Source: Labedaea rhizosphaerae (lineage in GTDB: Bacteria; Actinomycetota; Actinomycetes; Mycobacteriales; Pseudonocardiaceae). From it: 64,000 bases of DNA. This document shows, piece by piece, positions 55,368 to 63,999 of the stretch (its first letter is position 1; every line of letters begins with the position of its first letter). The stretch spans positions 906,784 through 970,783 of the forward strand of contig NZ_SNXZ01000003.1 of the NCBI RefSeq assembly GCF_004362825.1, in the 5' to 3' direction. The translations under genes and the position numbers were made by a program. The notes below the pieces were generated by a model. That model saw only the letters and a program-made list of their open reading frames with translations. It was not told the DNA's origin and made no database searches.

Positions 55368-57161
55368 CTAAAGCGCGTCCCCGCGCACCAAGCGGGCATA
55401 GCGCCCATCGAGAGCCATGAGTTCGTCGTGCGTGCCACGTTCGGCGATCCGACCCTCGTGCAGCACCACGATCTGGTCCGCACGCCGCACCGTGGACAGC
55501 CGGTGCGCGATGGTCAGCGTGGTCCGCCCGGCGGCCAGCCGGTCCAGCTCGGCCTGCACCGAACGCTCGGTGCTGGTGTCCAGCGCGCTGGTCGCCTCGT
55601 CGAGGATCAGCACCGGTGGGTTGCGCAGCAGGATCCGGGCGATCGCGATGCGTTGCTTCTCCCCGCCGGAGAATCGGTAGCCGCGCTGGCCGACGACGGT
55701 GTCGTAGCCGTCGGGCAGCAACGCGATCGTGTCGTGGATGTGGGCGGCCTTGGCCGCGTCCTCGATCTCCGCGTCCGTGGCGTCCAGCTTGGCGAACCGC
55801 AGGTTCTCCCGCACCGTGTCGTGGAAGAGGTAGGTCTCCTGCGACACCATGCCGACCCCGGCGGCCAGCGACGCGAGCGTCACGTCGCGGACGTCGGTGC
55901 CGTCGATGCACACCCGGCCCTCGGTGGCCTCGTACAACCGCGCCACGAGGTAGGCCAGCGTCGTCTTCCCGGACCCAGTCGAACCCACCACCGCGGTCGT
56001 GGTGCCGGCCGGGACGTCGAGGTCGATGCCGCGCAACGTCCACGGCCCGGACTCCTCGTAGCGGAAGGAGACGCCTCGCATCGCGATCGCGCCGCCGCGC
56101 ACGGCCAGCTCGCCGGCGCCCGGCCGGTCCTCGATCTCCACCGGCAGGTCCAGCACCTCGAAGATGCGTGCGAACAAGGCCTTCGACGTCGCGATGTTCT
56201 GCCCGATCGACTGCATCGCGCTGGCCGGGGCGATCAGCCGGTTCATCATGCTGGTGAACGCGACCACGGTGCCCAGCGAGATCGGCGACGCGCCACCGGC
56301 GAGCGCCAGCCCGGCGATCCAGTACACCAGCGCCGGGATCGCGGTGAGGCTCATCCGCCGCGAGGCGATCTGCCAGCGCCCGGCCATCGCGGCACTGCGC
56401 TCGAGCGCGGCGATCTCCCGCGACTCGGCGCCGAACCGCTCGCGCATCACCTTCTCGTTGCCCATCGTCTTGGCCAGCAGCACCCCGGCGACCGACAAGG
56501 ACTCCTCGACCATCGTGGTCAGCCGGGCCATCCGCCGGGAGCGCCCGCGGGCCAGCGTCCGGCGCTTGCGCCCGAGCCGGAGGGTGAACAACAGGAACAG
56601 CGGGACGACCACCAGGCAGAGCAGGGCCAGCTGCCAGTCGAGGACCAGGATCGCGGTCGCAATGGCCAGCGTCGTGGTCGCGTTCTGCACGACCGACCCG
56701 GCGGTCGTGGTGATCACGTTGTCCACGCCGCCGATGTCGTTGAAGACCCGCGACAACACCTCGCCGCTCTTGGTCCGGGTGAAGAACGCCAGCGACATCG
56801 CCTGCAGGCGCCCGTACACCGACACGCGCAGGTCGTTCATCACCCGCTGGCCGATGGTGTTGGACAGCGCGGTGGTCGCGACGCCGAGCGACCCGCTGCC
56901 GACCGCGGCCACGACCATCCCGCCGGCCAGGACGCTGACCAGGACCGGATCCCGGTGCGGGAGCGCGTCGTCGAGGATCATGCGCAGCAGGAACGGGGAG
57001 ACGACGCCCAGCCCGGCCTCCAGCACCAGCAGCCCGAACAACCCGGTCATGGCAGCGCGGTGCGGCCGGAACAGCCCGGCGATCCGGCGCAACGGGACCG
57101 GCGGATCGGTGTCGGTGGCTGGTTCGGCCAGCGTGGGCCGTGCGGTGGTCGCAGAAGTCAT
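55368..57161 (-). CDS. ABC exporter half-transporter (TMD-NBD)
   Basis: The protein has 597 residues from ATG 57161; a longer frame would run through the operator. Six transmembrane helices lie in residues 20-320. The nucleotide-binding domain has Walker A GSTGSGKTT, the Q-loop MVSQETYLF, signature FSGGEKQR, Walker B VLILDEATSALD and the switch in IAHRLSTV, all intact, so a homodimer could be active. This is the MsbA/multidrug ABCB type. It shares an operon with the MarR gene that follows. The substrate is likely a hydrophobic drug or lipid; an export role for the NRPS product is not suggested because that system has its own fused transporter. Confidence 0.92.
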   Translation of the reverse strand: MTSATTARPTLAEPATDTDPPVPLRRIAGLFRPHRAAMTGLFGLLVLEAGLGVVSPFLLRMILDDALPHRDPVLVSVLAGGMVVAAVGSGSLGVATTALSNTIGQRVMNDLRVSVYGRLQAMSLAFFTRTKSGEVLSRVFNDIGGVDNVITTTAGSVVQNATTTLAIATAILVLDWQLALLCLVVVPLFLLFTLRLGRKRRTLARGRSRRMARLTTMVEESLSVAGVLLAKTMGNEKVMRERFGAESREIAALERSAAMAGRWQIASRRMSLTAIPALVYWIAGLALAGGASPISLGTVVAFTSMMNRLIAPASAMQSIGQNIATSKALFARIFEVLDLPVEIEDRPGAGELAVRGGAIAMRGVSFRYEESGPWTLRGIDLDVPAGTTTAVVGSTGSGKTTLAYLVARLYEATEGRVCIDGTDVRDVTLASLAAGVGMVSQETYLFHDTVRENLRFAKLDATDAEIEDAAKAAHIHDTIALLPDGYDTVVGQRGYRFSGGEKQRIAIARILLRNPPVLILDEATSALDTSTERSVQAELDRLAAGRTTLTIAHRLSTVRRADQIVVLHEGRIAERGTHDELMALDGRYARLVRGDAL

Positions 57162-57263
57162 ACGCCTATGTTTACTAGATCCGCCGCGCTTGGCGACTGT
57201 TTTTCCGTCATGTAGCCAGCTCTGCCTGCTGAGCAAGTCGGACATAGTACGCATAGGCGTATG
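57159..57263. promoter_or_regulatory. Inverted 12-base pair upstream of the ABC-MarR operon
   Basis: CATACGCCTATG at 57159-57170, which includes the exporter start codon, recurs as its reverse complement CATAGGCGTATG at 57252-57263. Each unit is itself near-palindromic (CATA-cgcc-TATG). They are the likely binding sites of the MarR protein encoded at 54906-55358, and their 93-base spacing (about nine helical turns) would allow looping; that reading is inference. Confidence 0.6.
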
Positions 57264-57583
57264 AGATGGCCGGCCGGACTACACCGCGCGCTACGCCCGT
57301 CCCCGCACCGGGCGCGGCTGCGTTCGGCCCAACGCGCATTCCTTTTCTTGCTCAAAGCGCAATATGTGGACGACTGCCATAACACCGTCGATCAATTCCC
57401 GCGCTGCGCCGAACGGGTGGAACCGACAGCGAGCCGGCAGTTAGGGGTGTTTCGGGCACAGCGGCGCTGCCATCGTGGATTGGCGGCGGGTTCTGGGGCC
57501 CGCACGCTTCCTGTACTGGGGGTTTCGGCAGTCGGCCACACGCTCACGTGGCTGTTTGGCGTGCCCAAAACGAGAGGTTCGTC
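57264..57583. other. Intergenic region before the TIM-barrel gene
   Basis: No supported gene; short frames here have no ribosome binding site or recognisable sequence. It should contain the promoter of the plus-strand TIM-barrel gene at 57584. Confidence 0.4.
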
Positions 57584-58450
57584 ATGAGTCTGGTGCAGCC
57601 ACAAGAAATGATCATGGGTTACCTGCAATTGACCGGAGCGTTTTGGGACCAGCCGCCCCGCGATTCGCTGGAGGAGCGGATCGCCGCGCTCCGCGAATTC
57701 GGCTGCGTCGGCATGGGGATGAACATCGACGAGCTGGAACGGGTCGAGGCCGCGACCTCACGCGACCACCTGCGCGGCATGTTCGCCGGCTACGGGGTCG
57801 GGCTCGTGGAGTTCGAGATGCTGGCCGGCTGGGAGGAGGCCGACGACTACCAGGGCCCGCTGCGCGAGCGCGAGGTCCGCACGTTCGCGCTGGCCGAGGC
57901 CTACGGCGTGCCCAAGGTCAAGGCGTTCGCGATGGCGATCCCCGGGATCACCCTGGCCCCGGTGGAGGTGCTCGCGAAGCGGTTCGCCGCATTGTGCGAC
58001 CGGGCCGCCGACCACGGCGTGGACATCGCCCTGGAGTGCCTGTCCTTCATGCCCGGCTTCAGCCACGCCAAGATGGTCGACGTCGTCACGCTGGCCGACC
58101 GTCCGAACGCGACGGTGCAGGTCGACATGTGGCACCTGATGCGCGACCCGACGGGCGTGCCGTCGCTGGATCGCCTGACCGGCAAGCAGATCGCGGGCGT
58201 GGAACTGTGCGACGGCCCGGCGCAGCCGCCCGCCGACCTGATGAAGGAGGCCGTGGACGGCCGCCTGCTGCCCGGGGACGGCGAGTGGGACATCGCCGGG
58301 GTGCTGCGCACGCTGGACGCCAAGGGCGTGGACGTGCCGATCTCGGTGGAGATCCTGTCCGAGGAACTGCGCACGCTGACCCCGCGGGAGAACGTCGCCC
58401 GCACCGTCACCGCGGTCCGAGACTACCTGGAGCGCATCCGCACCAGCTGA
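57584..58450 (+). CDS. Xylose-isomerase-like TIM-barrel protein
   Basis: The protein has 288 residues from ATG 57584, with GAGAGG ahead. The sugar phosphate isomerase/epimerase (AP_endonuc_2) barrel is shown by SLEERIAALREFGCVGMGM, VDIALECLSFMPGF (metal-binding Glu), VQVDMWHLMRDP (Asp and His ligands), GVELCDG and VPISVEIL (final Glu). This is the usual four-ligand layout of the superfamily, so an isomerase, epimerase or dehydratase acting on a sugar or inositol-like compound is likely. It stands alone and ends at a 12-bp-stem terminator. Its specific substrate is not evident. Confidence 0.8.
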   Translation: MSLVQPQEMIMGYLQLTGAFWDQPPRDSLEERIAALREFGCVGMGMNIDELERVEAATSRDHLRGMFAGYGVGLVEFEMLAGWEEADDYQGPLREREVRTFALAEAYGVPKVKAFAMAIPGITLAPVEVLAKRFAALCDRAADHGVDIALECLSFMPGFSHAKMVDVVTLADRPNATVQVDMWHLMRDPTGVPSLDRLTGKQIAGVELCDGPAQPPADLMKEAVDGRLLPGDGEWDIAGVLRTLDAKGVDVPISVEILSEELRTLTPRENVARTVTAVRDYLERIRTS

Positions 58451-58456
58451 CCCGGC

Positions 58457-58501
58457 GCGAGCGCCTCCGACCCCCAAGATCACGATGGCGGAGGCGCTCG
58501 C
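58457..58501. terminator. Inverted-repeat terminator between convergent genes
   Basis: GCGAGCGCCTCC (58457-58468) pairs perfectly with GGAGGCGCTCGC (58490-58501) around a 21-base loop, between stops at 58450 and 58511. Confidence 0.7.
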
Positions 58502-58510
58502 CCGGGCGGG

Positions 58511-59821
58511 CTACGGCGTCGGGTGCACGCCGCCGTAGAAGTTGCCGCTGGACAGGTTGTAGGTCACCCGCTGGACGCGGTCGCTCGAGTTGCCCTCGAT
58601 CAGCGTGACCTTGCCGCCGTCCACCGACTCGACCACGCCGATGTGCGTGCTGGTCGACGGGCTCTGCGGGCCGGTGCCGAACAGCAGCACGTCGCCGGGG
58701 CGGGCCTGGCCAAGGTTGTTGCTGTCGTAGGCCTGGTTGTGGGCCACGCCCCAGTTGTAGACGTCGCCGGTGAACGGCAGCGACGGGATGTCCACACCGG
58801 ACTGCCGCCACACCCACGTGGCGAACGACGAGCACCACGCCGCGGGCGGCCCGTACTTGTTCTCGTCGTTGGGGCCTTCCTCGTAGCCGAGTTCGCCGCG
58901 CGCGGTCGCCAGGATCTTGTCCGTCGTCGCCTGACGGTCGGCGGGCGGCTGATCGCCGGGAGGCTGGTCGCCAGGGGGCTGCTCACCGGGCTGACCCTGG
59001 GCGCCACCGGCCTGGGGGTCACCAGCCTGGGGAGCGCCGGGCTGCGGTGAACCGGGCTGCGGCGCCCCGGCCTGCGGATCGCCGGGCGGCGGCCCACTGC
59101 TTTGGGGATCGGTCTGGGGCGCCTCGGCCGGCGGCGCGGAGCTCTGCGGGCTGTCGGTCTGCGGGGCGGTATTCGGGTCGGTCTGCGGGTCGCCGGGCGC
59201 AGGCCCGTCCGGCACCACCGGGGTCCACTCCATCGGCCGGCCGCCGCCGGGGGTGAATGGGCTGGTGTCCGGGTCGCCCAGCTCGGAGAACTTCGAGGTG
59301 AGCTCGGTGAGCCGCCCGGTCACCGCGGTGGCCACGTTGGTCAGCACCCCGTTCGCGGCGTTGACCTGCTCCTCGACCTGCGGGCGGTAGCGCTCGACCG
59401 CCTCGTTGATCTTGTCCGTCGGGTCTTCGTCGGACTGGCCCTGCAGGGACTGCACCTCGGTGACGAGGTTGGCGAAGATGCCTTCCAGCACGTCCCGTGC
59501 GCCCTCGATGGCGGTGCCCGCGTTGCGCAGGTCGTTGGCCACGTTGGTCAACGCGTCGCTGACCGAGTGCCCGGCGGTGGCGAAGGTGCTCATGTAGTTG
59601 ACGAAGCTGTCGGCCGAAGCACCGTCCCAGGCGCCGTCGACGCCCTCGATCATCGACTTGAGCTTGTCGACCACCGCCACGACCTGGCCGCCGGCCACGG
59701 TGAACCTGGTCGCGAGGTCCTCGATCCCCCGGCTGTTGACCGCGTTGTAGACCGGGTCGGCCAGGGTGGCCAGCTGCGGCGCGTTGCCGGGCAGGAAGCT
59801 GACGTCGTCCTTGTGCGTCAT
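58511..59821 (-). CDS. ESX-type WXG-domain protein with a C-terminal CHAP hydrolase
   Basis: The protein has 436 residues in three parts. Residues 1-180 are a helical WXG/PPE-like hairpin with AWDGASADSFVNYMSTF, as in type VII secretion substrates. Residues about 190-300 are a Pro/Gln/Asp-rich linker of short repeats (GDQPPGDQPP, AGAPQPGSPQPGAPQAG). Residues 305-436 are a CHAP amidase/endopeptidase domain with Cys330 (AAWCSSFATWVW), His393 (TSTHIGVVES) and Glu409/Asn411. It has no Sec signal, so export by ESX is expected, followed by peptidoglycan cutting. The small partner gene ends 10 bases upstream. No ESX core genes are in the window. Confidence 0.85.
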   Translation of the reverse strand: MTHKDDVSFLPGNAPQLATLADPVYNAVNSRGIEDLATRFTVAGGQVVAVVDKLKSMIEGVDGAWDGASADSFVNYMSTFATAGHSVSDALTNVANDLRNAGTAIEGARDVLEGIFANLVTEVQSLQGQSDEDPTDKINEAVERYRPQVEEQVNAANGVLTNVATAVTGRLTELTSKFSELGDPDTSPFTPGGGRPMEWTPVVPDGPAPGDPQTDPNTAPQTDSPQSSAPPAEAPQTDPQSSGPPPGDPQAGAPQPGSPQPGAPQAGDPQAGGAQGQPGEQPPGDQPPGDQPPADRQATTDKILATARGELGYEEGPNDENKYGPPAAWCSSFATWVWRQSGVDIPSLPFTGDVYNWGVAHNQAYDSNNLGQARPGDVLLFGTGPQSPSTSTHIGVVESVDGGKVTLIEGNSSDRVQRVTYNLSSGNFYGGVHPTP

Positions 59822-59831
59822 GGTGTCGTCC

Positions 59832-60137
59832 TCATCCGGCCGGGGTCAGCGTCGCGGCGGTGTCCTGCTCGGTCGCGCGGACGGTGTCGATGACCGCCTG
59901 CAGCGCGACGCCCACGTGCTCGAGCTTCGAGCTGGCCTGGTCGATCTCTGCCCCGATGCTCTGGGCGAGCGAGTTCACCGCGTCGGCGAGCGCTCCGGCC
60001 CCGTCGAGGCCGCCGAACGCGTCGGCGCCGACGTCGGCGGGCAGCCCGTCCCCGGCCGCGGCCATCGGGCCGACCTGACCGGTCACCTCGATGCGGCACT
60101 GCTCGAGGGCTTCGAAGTTGGCGTCCAGTCCGTCCAT
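59832..60137 (-). CDS. Small WXG100/EspC-like ESX partner
   Basis: The protein has 101 residues from ATG 60137, with GGGG upstream. It is a two-helix protein (LDANFEALEQCRIEV, then LADAVNSLAQSIGAEIDQAS, then LEHVGVALQAVIDTVRATEQD) of the ESX-1 secretion-associated (PF10824-like) type, with no WXG triplet but the right length. It is 10 bases upstream of the WXG-CHAP gene in the same operon, so they are likely to be secreted as a pair. Confidence 0.8.
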   Translation of the reverse strand: MDGLDANFEALEQCRIEVTGQVGPMAAAGDGLPADVGADAFGGLDGAGALADAVNSLAQSIGAEIDQASSKLEHVGVALQAVIDTVRATEQDTAATLTPAG

Positions 60138-60316
60138 GACATCCCCTACCTCATTGCCGGAGGCGTTGCGTGCGAAGACGAACCGACGGTCGCACGGGCT
60201 CGGGCGCCGGACGAGGACGGCGGACCGGACATCTATGTCCTGCCGGGGAAACCGCAGGTCCGGCGGTGTCGCAAAGTGAGACATCCGGGCCGGCCCGGAT
60301 CGGGTTTGCTTGGCTG

Positions 60317-60928
60317 GTGGCCACTCACACGGTTTCCGAAGCACGCCGGCTCACCGGGCCGAGCGCCCAGGCGCTGGCCGACCTGACCGCCATCTTCGAC
60401 GACCTGCAGTTCGTGCTCGGCTGTTGCGAACGGCTGCTGCGCGAGCTGGCCAAGGCCGAGCACCAGGACCCGGTGCTGGTCGAGTCGCTGTGGGCGGCCG
60501 CGCTGAACGCCTACGCCCGCTGCTTCCGCTCCGGCGACGACCGGCCCGAGCTGACCGTGGACGACGTGACCGCGACCGGGCTGGAGGGTGACGTGATCCC
60601 CTGGCACGAGTCGCTGGGCAAGCTGCGCAACTTCCTGGTGGCGAAGGCGGCCAACCCGCGCGAGGTCTTCTCCGTCGGCGTCTCGGTGTCGGAGCAGGGT
60701 CGGGCCGAGGGCATCGTGGTGTCGTCGATCCCGTTGCCCGGCGTGGACGAGAACACCGTGCGGCAGACCGGCCGGATGGCCTACGAGCTGGGCCGGCTGG
60801 TCGACGGTCGCATCCAGGAGACGCAGAAGGCGCTGTTCGCCGAGGTCAAGGACATGCCCGCGGCCCGGATCAGCCGCCTCGACAAGCTGCCGGTGGATTT
60901 CTCGCCCACCGCGGAACCCGACGACTGA
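60317..60928 (+). CDS. Unknown 203-aa protein divergent from the ESX pair
   Basis: The protein has 203 residues from GTG 60317. It is acidic and mixed alpha/beta with no signal peptide. Recognisable stretches are LTAIFDDLQFVLGCCERLLRELA, LWAAALNAYARCFRSG, WHESLGKLRNFLVAKAANPRE, and FSVGVSVSEQGRAEGIVVSS. I do not recognise the family. It is divergent from the WXG genes and ends at a hairpin terminator. A cytoplasmic accessory of the secretion pair is a guess from position. Confidence 0.7.
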   Translation: MATHTVSEARRLTGPSAQALADLTAIFDDLQFVLGCCERLLRELAKAEHQDPVLVESLWAAALNAYARCFRSGDDRPELTVDDVTATGLEGDVIPWHESLGKLRNFLVAKAANPREVFSVGVSVSEQGRAEGIVVSSIPLPGVDENTVRQTGRMAYELGRLVDGRIQETQKALFAEVKDMPAARISRLDKLPVDFSPTAEPDD

Positions 60929-60931
60929 ACC

Positions 60932-60960
60932 GTTTCCCGTTTCCGGTTAATGCGGGAAAC
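60932..60960 (+). terminator. Hairpin terminator after the 203-aa gene
   Basis: GTTTCCCG (60932-60939) pairs with CGGGAAAC (60953-60960), three bases after the stop. A cttttg run follows at 60970. Confidence 0.65.
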
Positions 60961-61006
60961 AGGCACCATCTTTTGCGGCGACACGACTCGATGAATTCTT
61001 TTGGGC

Positions 61007-61022
61007 AAGCGCACAAGCGCTT
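61007..61022. promoter_or_regulatory. Perfect inverted repeat in the peptide leader
   Basis: AAGCGC-acaa-GCGCTT lies 27 bases before the start of the small secreted peptide. It could be an operator or a leader hairpin that affects translation. Confidence 0.4.
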
Positions 61023-61048
61023 TTCACCAAGCCCAAGAGGAGCACATC

Positions 61049-61252
61049 ATGTCTCGTACCACCACGCGTGTGGCCAAGGTTGCCAAGGTCACTGCCGCCA
61101 CCGTGACCGCCGCCGCGTTCGTCATCGCGCCGCTGGTCACGACCGGTACCGCGCTCGCCGACGGGGACCCGGACCCGGGCACGACCCAGACCACCCAGCT
61201 CCCGCCGCCCCCGCCGAAGGACGACCCGGACGGCCACATCTGGATCGACTGA
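61049..61252 (+). CDS. Small secreted Pro/Asp-rich peptide
   Basis: The protein has 67 residues from ATG 61049, with AGAGGAG eight bases upstream (an in-frame start at 61001 lacks a good site). Residues 1-37 are a signal peptide: SRTTTRVAKVAKV, a hydrophobic core and ALA at the predicted cleavage site. The mature part is only about 30 residues, with a run of five prolines and Asp/Gly/Thr-rich flanks, ending in Trp-Ile-Asp. It has no Cys. It is bounded by a leader inverted repeat and a very strong terminator. It may be a signalling or surface peptide. A neighbouring large regulator lies convergent. Confidence 0.7.
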   Translation: MSRTTTRVAKVAKVTAATVTAAAFVIAPLVTTGTALADGDPDPGTTQTTQLPPPPPKDDPDGHIWID

Positions 61253-61263
61253 AGGCGATTGAA

Positions 61264-61297
61264 ATTCGGGCTCCCCGGCGTTTCGGGGAGCCCGAAT
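61264..61297. terminator. Strong bidirectional terminator
   Basis: ATTCGGGCTCCCC (61264-61276) and GGGGAGCCCGAAT (61285-61297) form a perfect 13-bp stem with an 8-base loop, between the peptide stop and the stop of the AfsR-like regulator. The arm overlaps the first base of the latter's stop. Confidence 0.9.
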
Positions 61298-63999
61298 CAC
61301 TGTGCGCAGGCACAATTGTTCTCGGCCAATTCCGCGCGCACGGTCGAGGCCGTCGACCACTCGAGGTCGGTGAAGCCGTCGATCGCGGCCCGCCATCCGG
61401 CCGCCGCCTCGTCGTGGCGACCGAGCGTGTGCAGGACGCGGGCGATGCCGTGGTGGGCGTGGGCCTGCTGGCCACGGTCGCCCGTGCCCGCGGCGAGGTC
61501 CAGGGTGGCGCGGTAGGCGGTGAGCGCGGCGTCGTCGTCACCGCTCGCGTGGTGGGTCGCCGCCCGGTCCAGGTAGAGCTGGGCGCCGAGGCCGGGGTCG
61601 CGGACCAGGTCGGCCACGGCGCGGGCTTTCTCGTGGTGGGTCAGGGCTTCGGCCAACTCGCCGCGGCAGCGGTGGACGTTGCCGAGGTTGTTCAGCGCGT
61701 ACGCCTCGCACACGCGGTCGCCCAGCTCGACGGCCAGCTGGTGGGCTTCCTGGTGGCTGGCCATCGCTTCGTCGAGCAGGCCGAGCTGCCGCTGCACCGC
61801 GCCGAGGTTGTCCAGCGCGTGGGCCAGTCCCTGCGGGTAGTCGAGGTCGCGGAAGATCTCGGTCGCGGCGCGCTGGCGTTCGTGTGCGGCCCGCAGCTCT
61901 CCGCGCAGTTCGTCGAGCGTCCCGAGGTTGCTCAGGGCGTGGGCCTGACCACGGCGGTCGTCCAGCGCCTCGAATTTGGTCAGTGCCGCTTCGAAGTACT
62001 CCCGCGCCGCGCCGTAGTCGTTGTCGTCGTAGGTGGCGATGGCGAGGTTGGCCAGCGCGGCCGCCTGGCCTCGCTCGTCGTCGAGGTCTTCCCACAACGC
62101 CAGCGCACGTTTGACCAACGCGAGCGCTTCGGCCTGCTCGCCGGCCTGACGACGAGCCCCCGACAGCCGCAGCAGCACGTAGGCCAGGCCTTGGCGATCG
62201 GTCCCGGTGGCGTCGAGGGTCTCGCGGGCCAGTTCGAGGGTTTCCGCCCAGTCGGCGACGTAGCCGCGGGTGAAGTGCCAGCGCCACAACAGGACCGCGA
62301 GCTGCCAGGTGTGCTCGCCGCGGTCGTGCTCGGCGGCGTACTTCACCGCAGCCAGCAGGGTGAACCGTTCGGCGTCCAGCCACTCCCGGGCCGCGGCGGC
62401 GTCGGCGAACACCGCCGCGACCGGGCTGACCCGGGTGATCTCGGGCCGGTGGTCGCGGTCGCGGGGGAACGCCGCGTTCATCGCGTTGGCCGAGGTCACC
62501 AGGTGGAAGTCCAGCCAACGGTCGAGCGCCTCGGTCAGCTCGTCCGGCCACGCCGCCCGCGACAGGGTCCCGGCGAACTCCTTGAGCGGGTCGAGCATGA
62601 GGTAGCGCTCCGGCGCGACCTCCTCGATCAGGCTCACCGACTGCAACTCGGCCAGCAACGCCCGCGCCTCGGCGATCGTGCTGTGCAGCAACGCGGCCGC
62701 GGCCCGCACCGTCAGGTCCGGTCCGGGTAGCTGCCCGATGAGCCGGAACAGCGTGCGCTGTGCGTCGGAGAGCTGCTGGTAGGACACGGTGCAGGCAGCC
62801 CGCTCCGCCACCGCGATCGGCGAATCGGTACCGGCCTCGGCGCCGGCATCATCGAGCAGTTGGACCAGGTGATCCAGCGGCCAGCGGTGGTGCTGGCGGA
62901 ACTGCGCGGCCGCGACCTTGATCAGCAACGGGATCCGCCCGCAGCGCTGCACCACGTCATCCACCAGCAACGGCCACGCGTCGGTCCGCACCGCCCCGAC
63001 CAGGTCGGCGAACATGGCGGCCGCGTCCGGCAGCGGCAACGGTTCCAGGTGCACGGCCGCGTCCGCCGCGAGCGTGGCCACGCTGCGGCTGGTGACCAAC
63101 GCCAGGCAGCCCGGTGCGTCGGGCAACAGCAGTTCCACGGCCTTCTCGTCCGCCGCGTTGTCCAGCACCACCAGCGTCCGGGTGTCGGCCAGGCTCGCCT
63201 GGTACAGCGCCGCCCGCTCCCCCAACGACGCGGGCAACTGCTCCGGCGCCACGTCCAGCTGCACCAGCAACTGCGCCAGCGCCTCCATCGGCTCCACCGG
63301 CGCCATGTTCGGCGTGAACCCGTTGAGCTGCACGAATAGTTGACCGTCCGGGAAGTGCCTGCGCAGGCCCTGCACCGCCTGCAACGCGACCGCGGACTTG
63401 CCGATCCCCGGCGTGCCGCTGACCCACACCACCGCCGGGCGCTGGGCCGCGACCCCGGTCAACGCCGCCGACGTGATGACCTCCAGCTCCGCGGCGCGCC
63501 CGGCGAACCGGCGCGGCCCCGCGGGCACCCGGCTTGCCCCACCCGTGTGCTGAGTGAGCCGGGCCTGACGGCGCAGATCCGTCGAGGCCTCCATGCCGTA
63601 CTCGTCCAACGCGTCCCGGCACCGGAAGTACACGTCCATCGCCTTGGCGCGGTCACCATTGGCGGTCAGCGCCCGCATCAGCACCAGCGCCACGCGCTGC
63701 CGGGTCGGATCGGCGTTGAACAACGGCCGCAGGTGATCGCGGGCCCAGCGGTGGTTGCCCTCGACCACCTCCAGCTCGGCCAGATCGGTGACCGCATCGA
63801 CATAGCGCTCCGCGGGCGAGATCAACTCGCTCGCGCCGACCCGCTCGGTGTCGATGTCCTCCAGGTACTTCCCGCGCCACAGACCCACCGCCTCACGCAG
63901 CTTCGTGAGCCTGGTCCGCGGGTCGGCCGCCGCCTCGGCCTCGGCACACAGCCGGTGGAAGCGGTGCATGTCGATGCGGTCGACGTCGACGTGCAGCAC
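61297..63999 (-). CDS. AfsR-like BTAD/NB-ARC/TPR regulator, 5' end outside the window
   Basis: About 900 residues are visible; the frame is open to the right edge, so the N-terminus is missing. The visible start is a bacterial transcriptional activation domain (RLCAEAEAAADPRTRLTKLREAVGLWRG; VALVLMRALTANGDRAKAMDVYFRCRDAL), as in SARP proteins, so an OmpR-like DNA-binding domain should precede it. An NB-ARC module follows with WVSGTPGIGKSAVALQAV (Walker A) and TLVVLDNAADEK (Walker B), then TPR repeats (about 530-890; ALALVKRALALWEDLDDERG, ALTHHEKARAVADLVRD). AfsR/SARP proteins activate antibiotic clusters. It is the second NB-ARC/TPR regulator in the window, but differs in its DNA-binding half. 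Confidence 0.88.
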   Translation of the reverse strand: MLHVDVDRIDMHRFHRLCAEAEAAADPRTRLTKLREAVGLWRGKYLEDIDTERVGASELISPAERYVDAVTDLAELEVVEGNHRWARDHLRPLFNADPTRQRVALVLMRALTANGDRAKAMDVYFRCRDALDEYGMEASTDLRRQARLTQHTGGASRVPAGPRRFAGRAAELEVITSAALTGVAAQRPAVVWVSGTPGIGKSAVALQAVQGLRRHFPDGQLFVQLNGFTPNMAPVEPMEALAQLLVQLDVAPEQLPASLGERAALYQASLADTRTLVVLDNAADEKAVELLLPDAPGCLALVTSRSVATLAADAAVHLEPLPLPDAAAMFADLVGAVRTDAWPLLVDDVVQRCGRIPLLIKVAAAQFRQHHRWPLDHLVQLLDDAGAEAGTDSPIAVAERAACTVSYQQLSDAQRTLFRLIGQLPGPDLTVRAAAALLHSTIAEARALLAELQSVSLIEEVAPERYLMLDPLKEFAGTLSRAAWPDELTEALDRWLDFHLVTSANAMNAAFPRDRDHRPEITRVSPVAAVFADAAAAREWLDAERFTLLAAVKYAAEHDRGEHTWQLAVLLWRWHFTRGYVADWAETLELARETLDATGTDRQGLAYVLLRLSGARRQAGEQAEALALVKRALALWEDLDDERGQAAALANLAIATYDDNDYGAAREYFEAALTKFEALDDRRGQAHALSNLGTLDELRGELRAAHERQRAATEIFRDLDYPQGLAHALDNLGAVQRQLGLLDEAMASHQEAHQLAVELGDRVCEAYALNNLGNVHRCRGELAEALTHHEKARAVADLVRDPGLGAQLYLDRAATHHASGDDDAALTAYRATLDLAAGTGDRGQQAHAHHGIARVLHTLGRHDEAAAGWRAAIDGFTDLEWSTASTVRAELAENNCACAQ

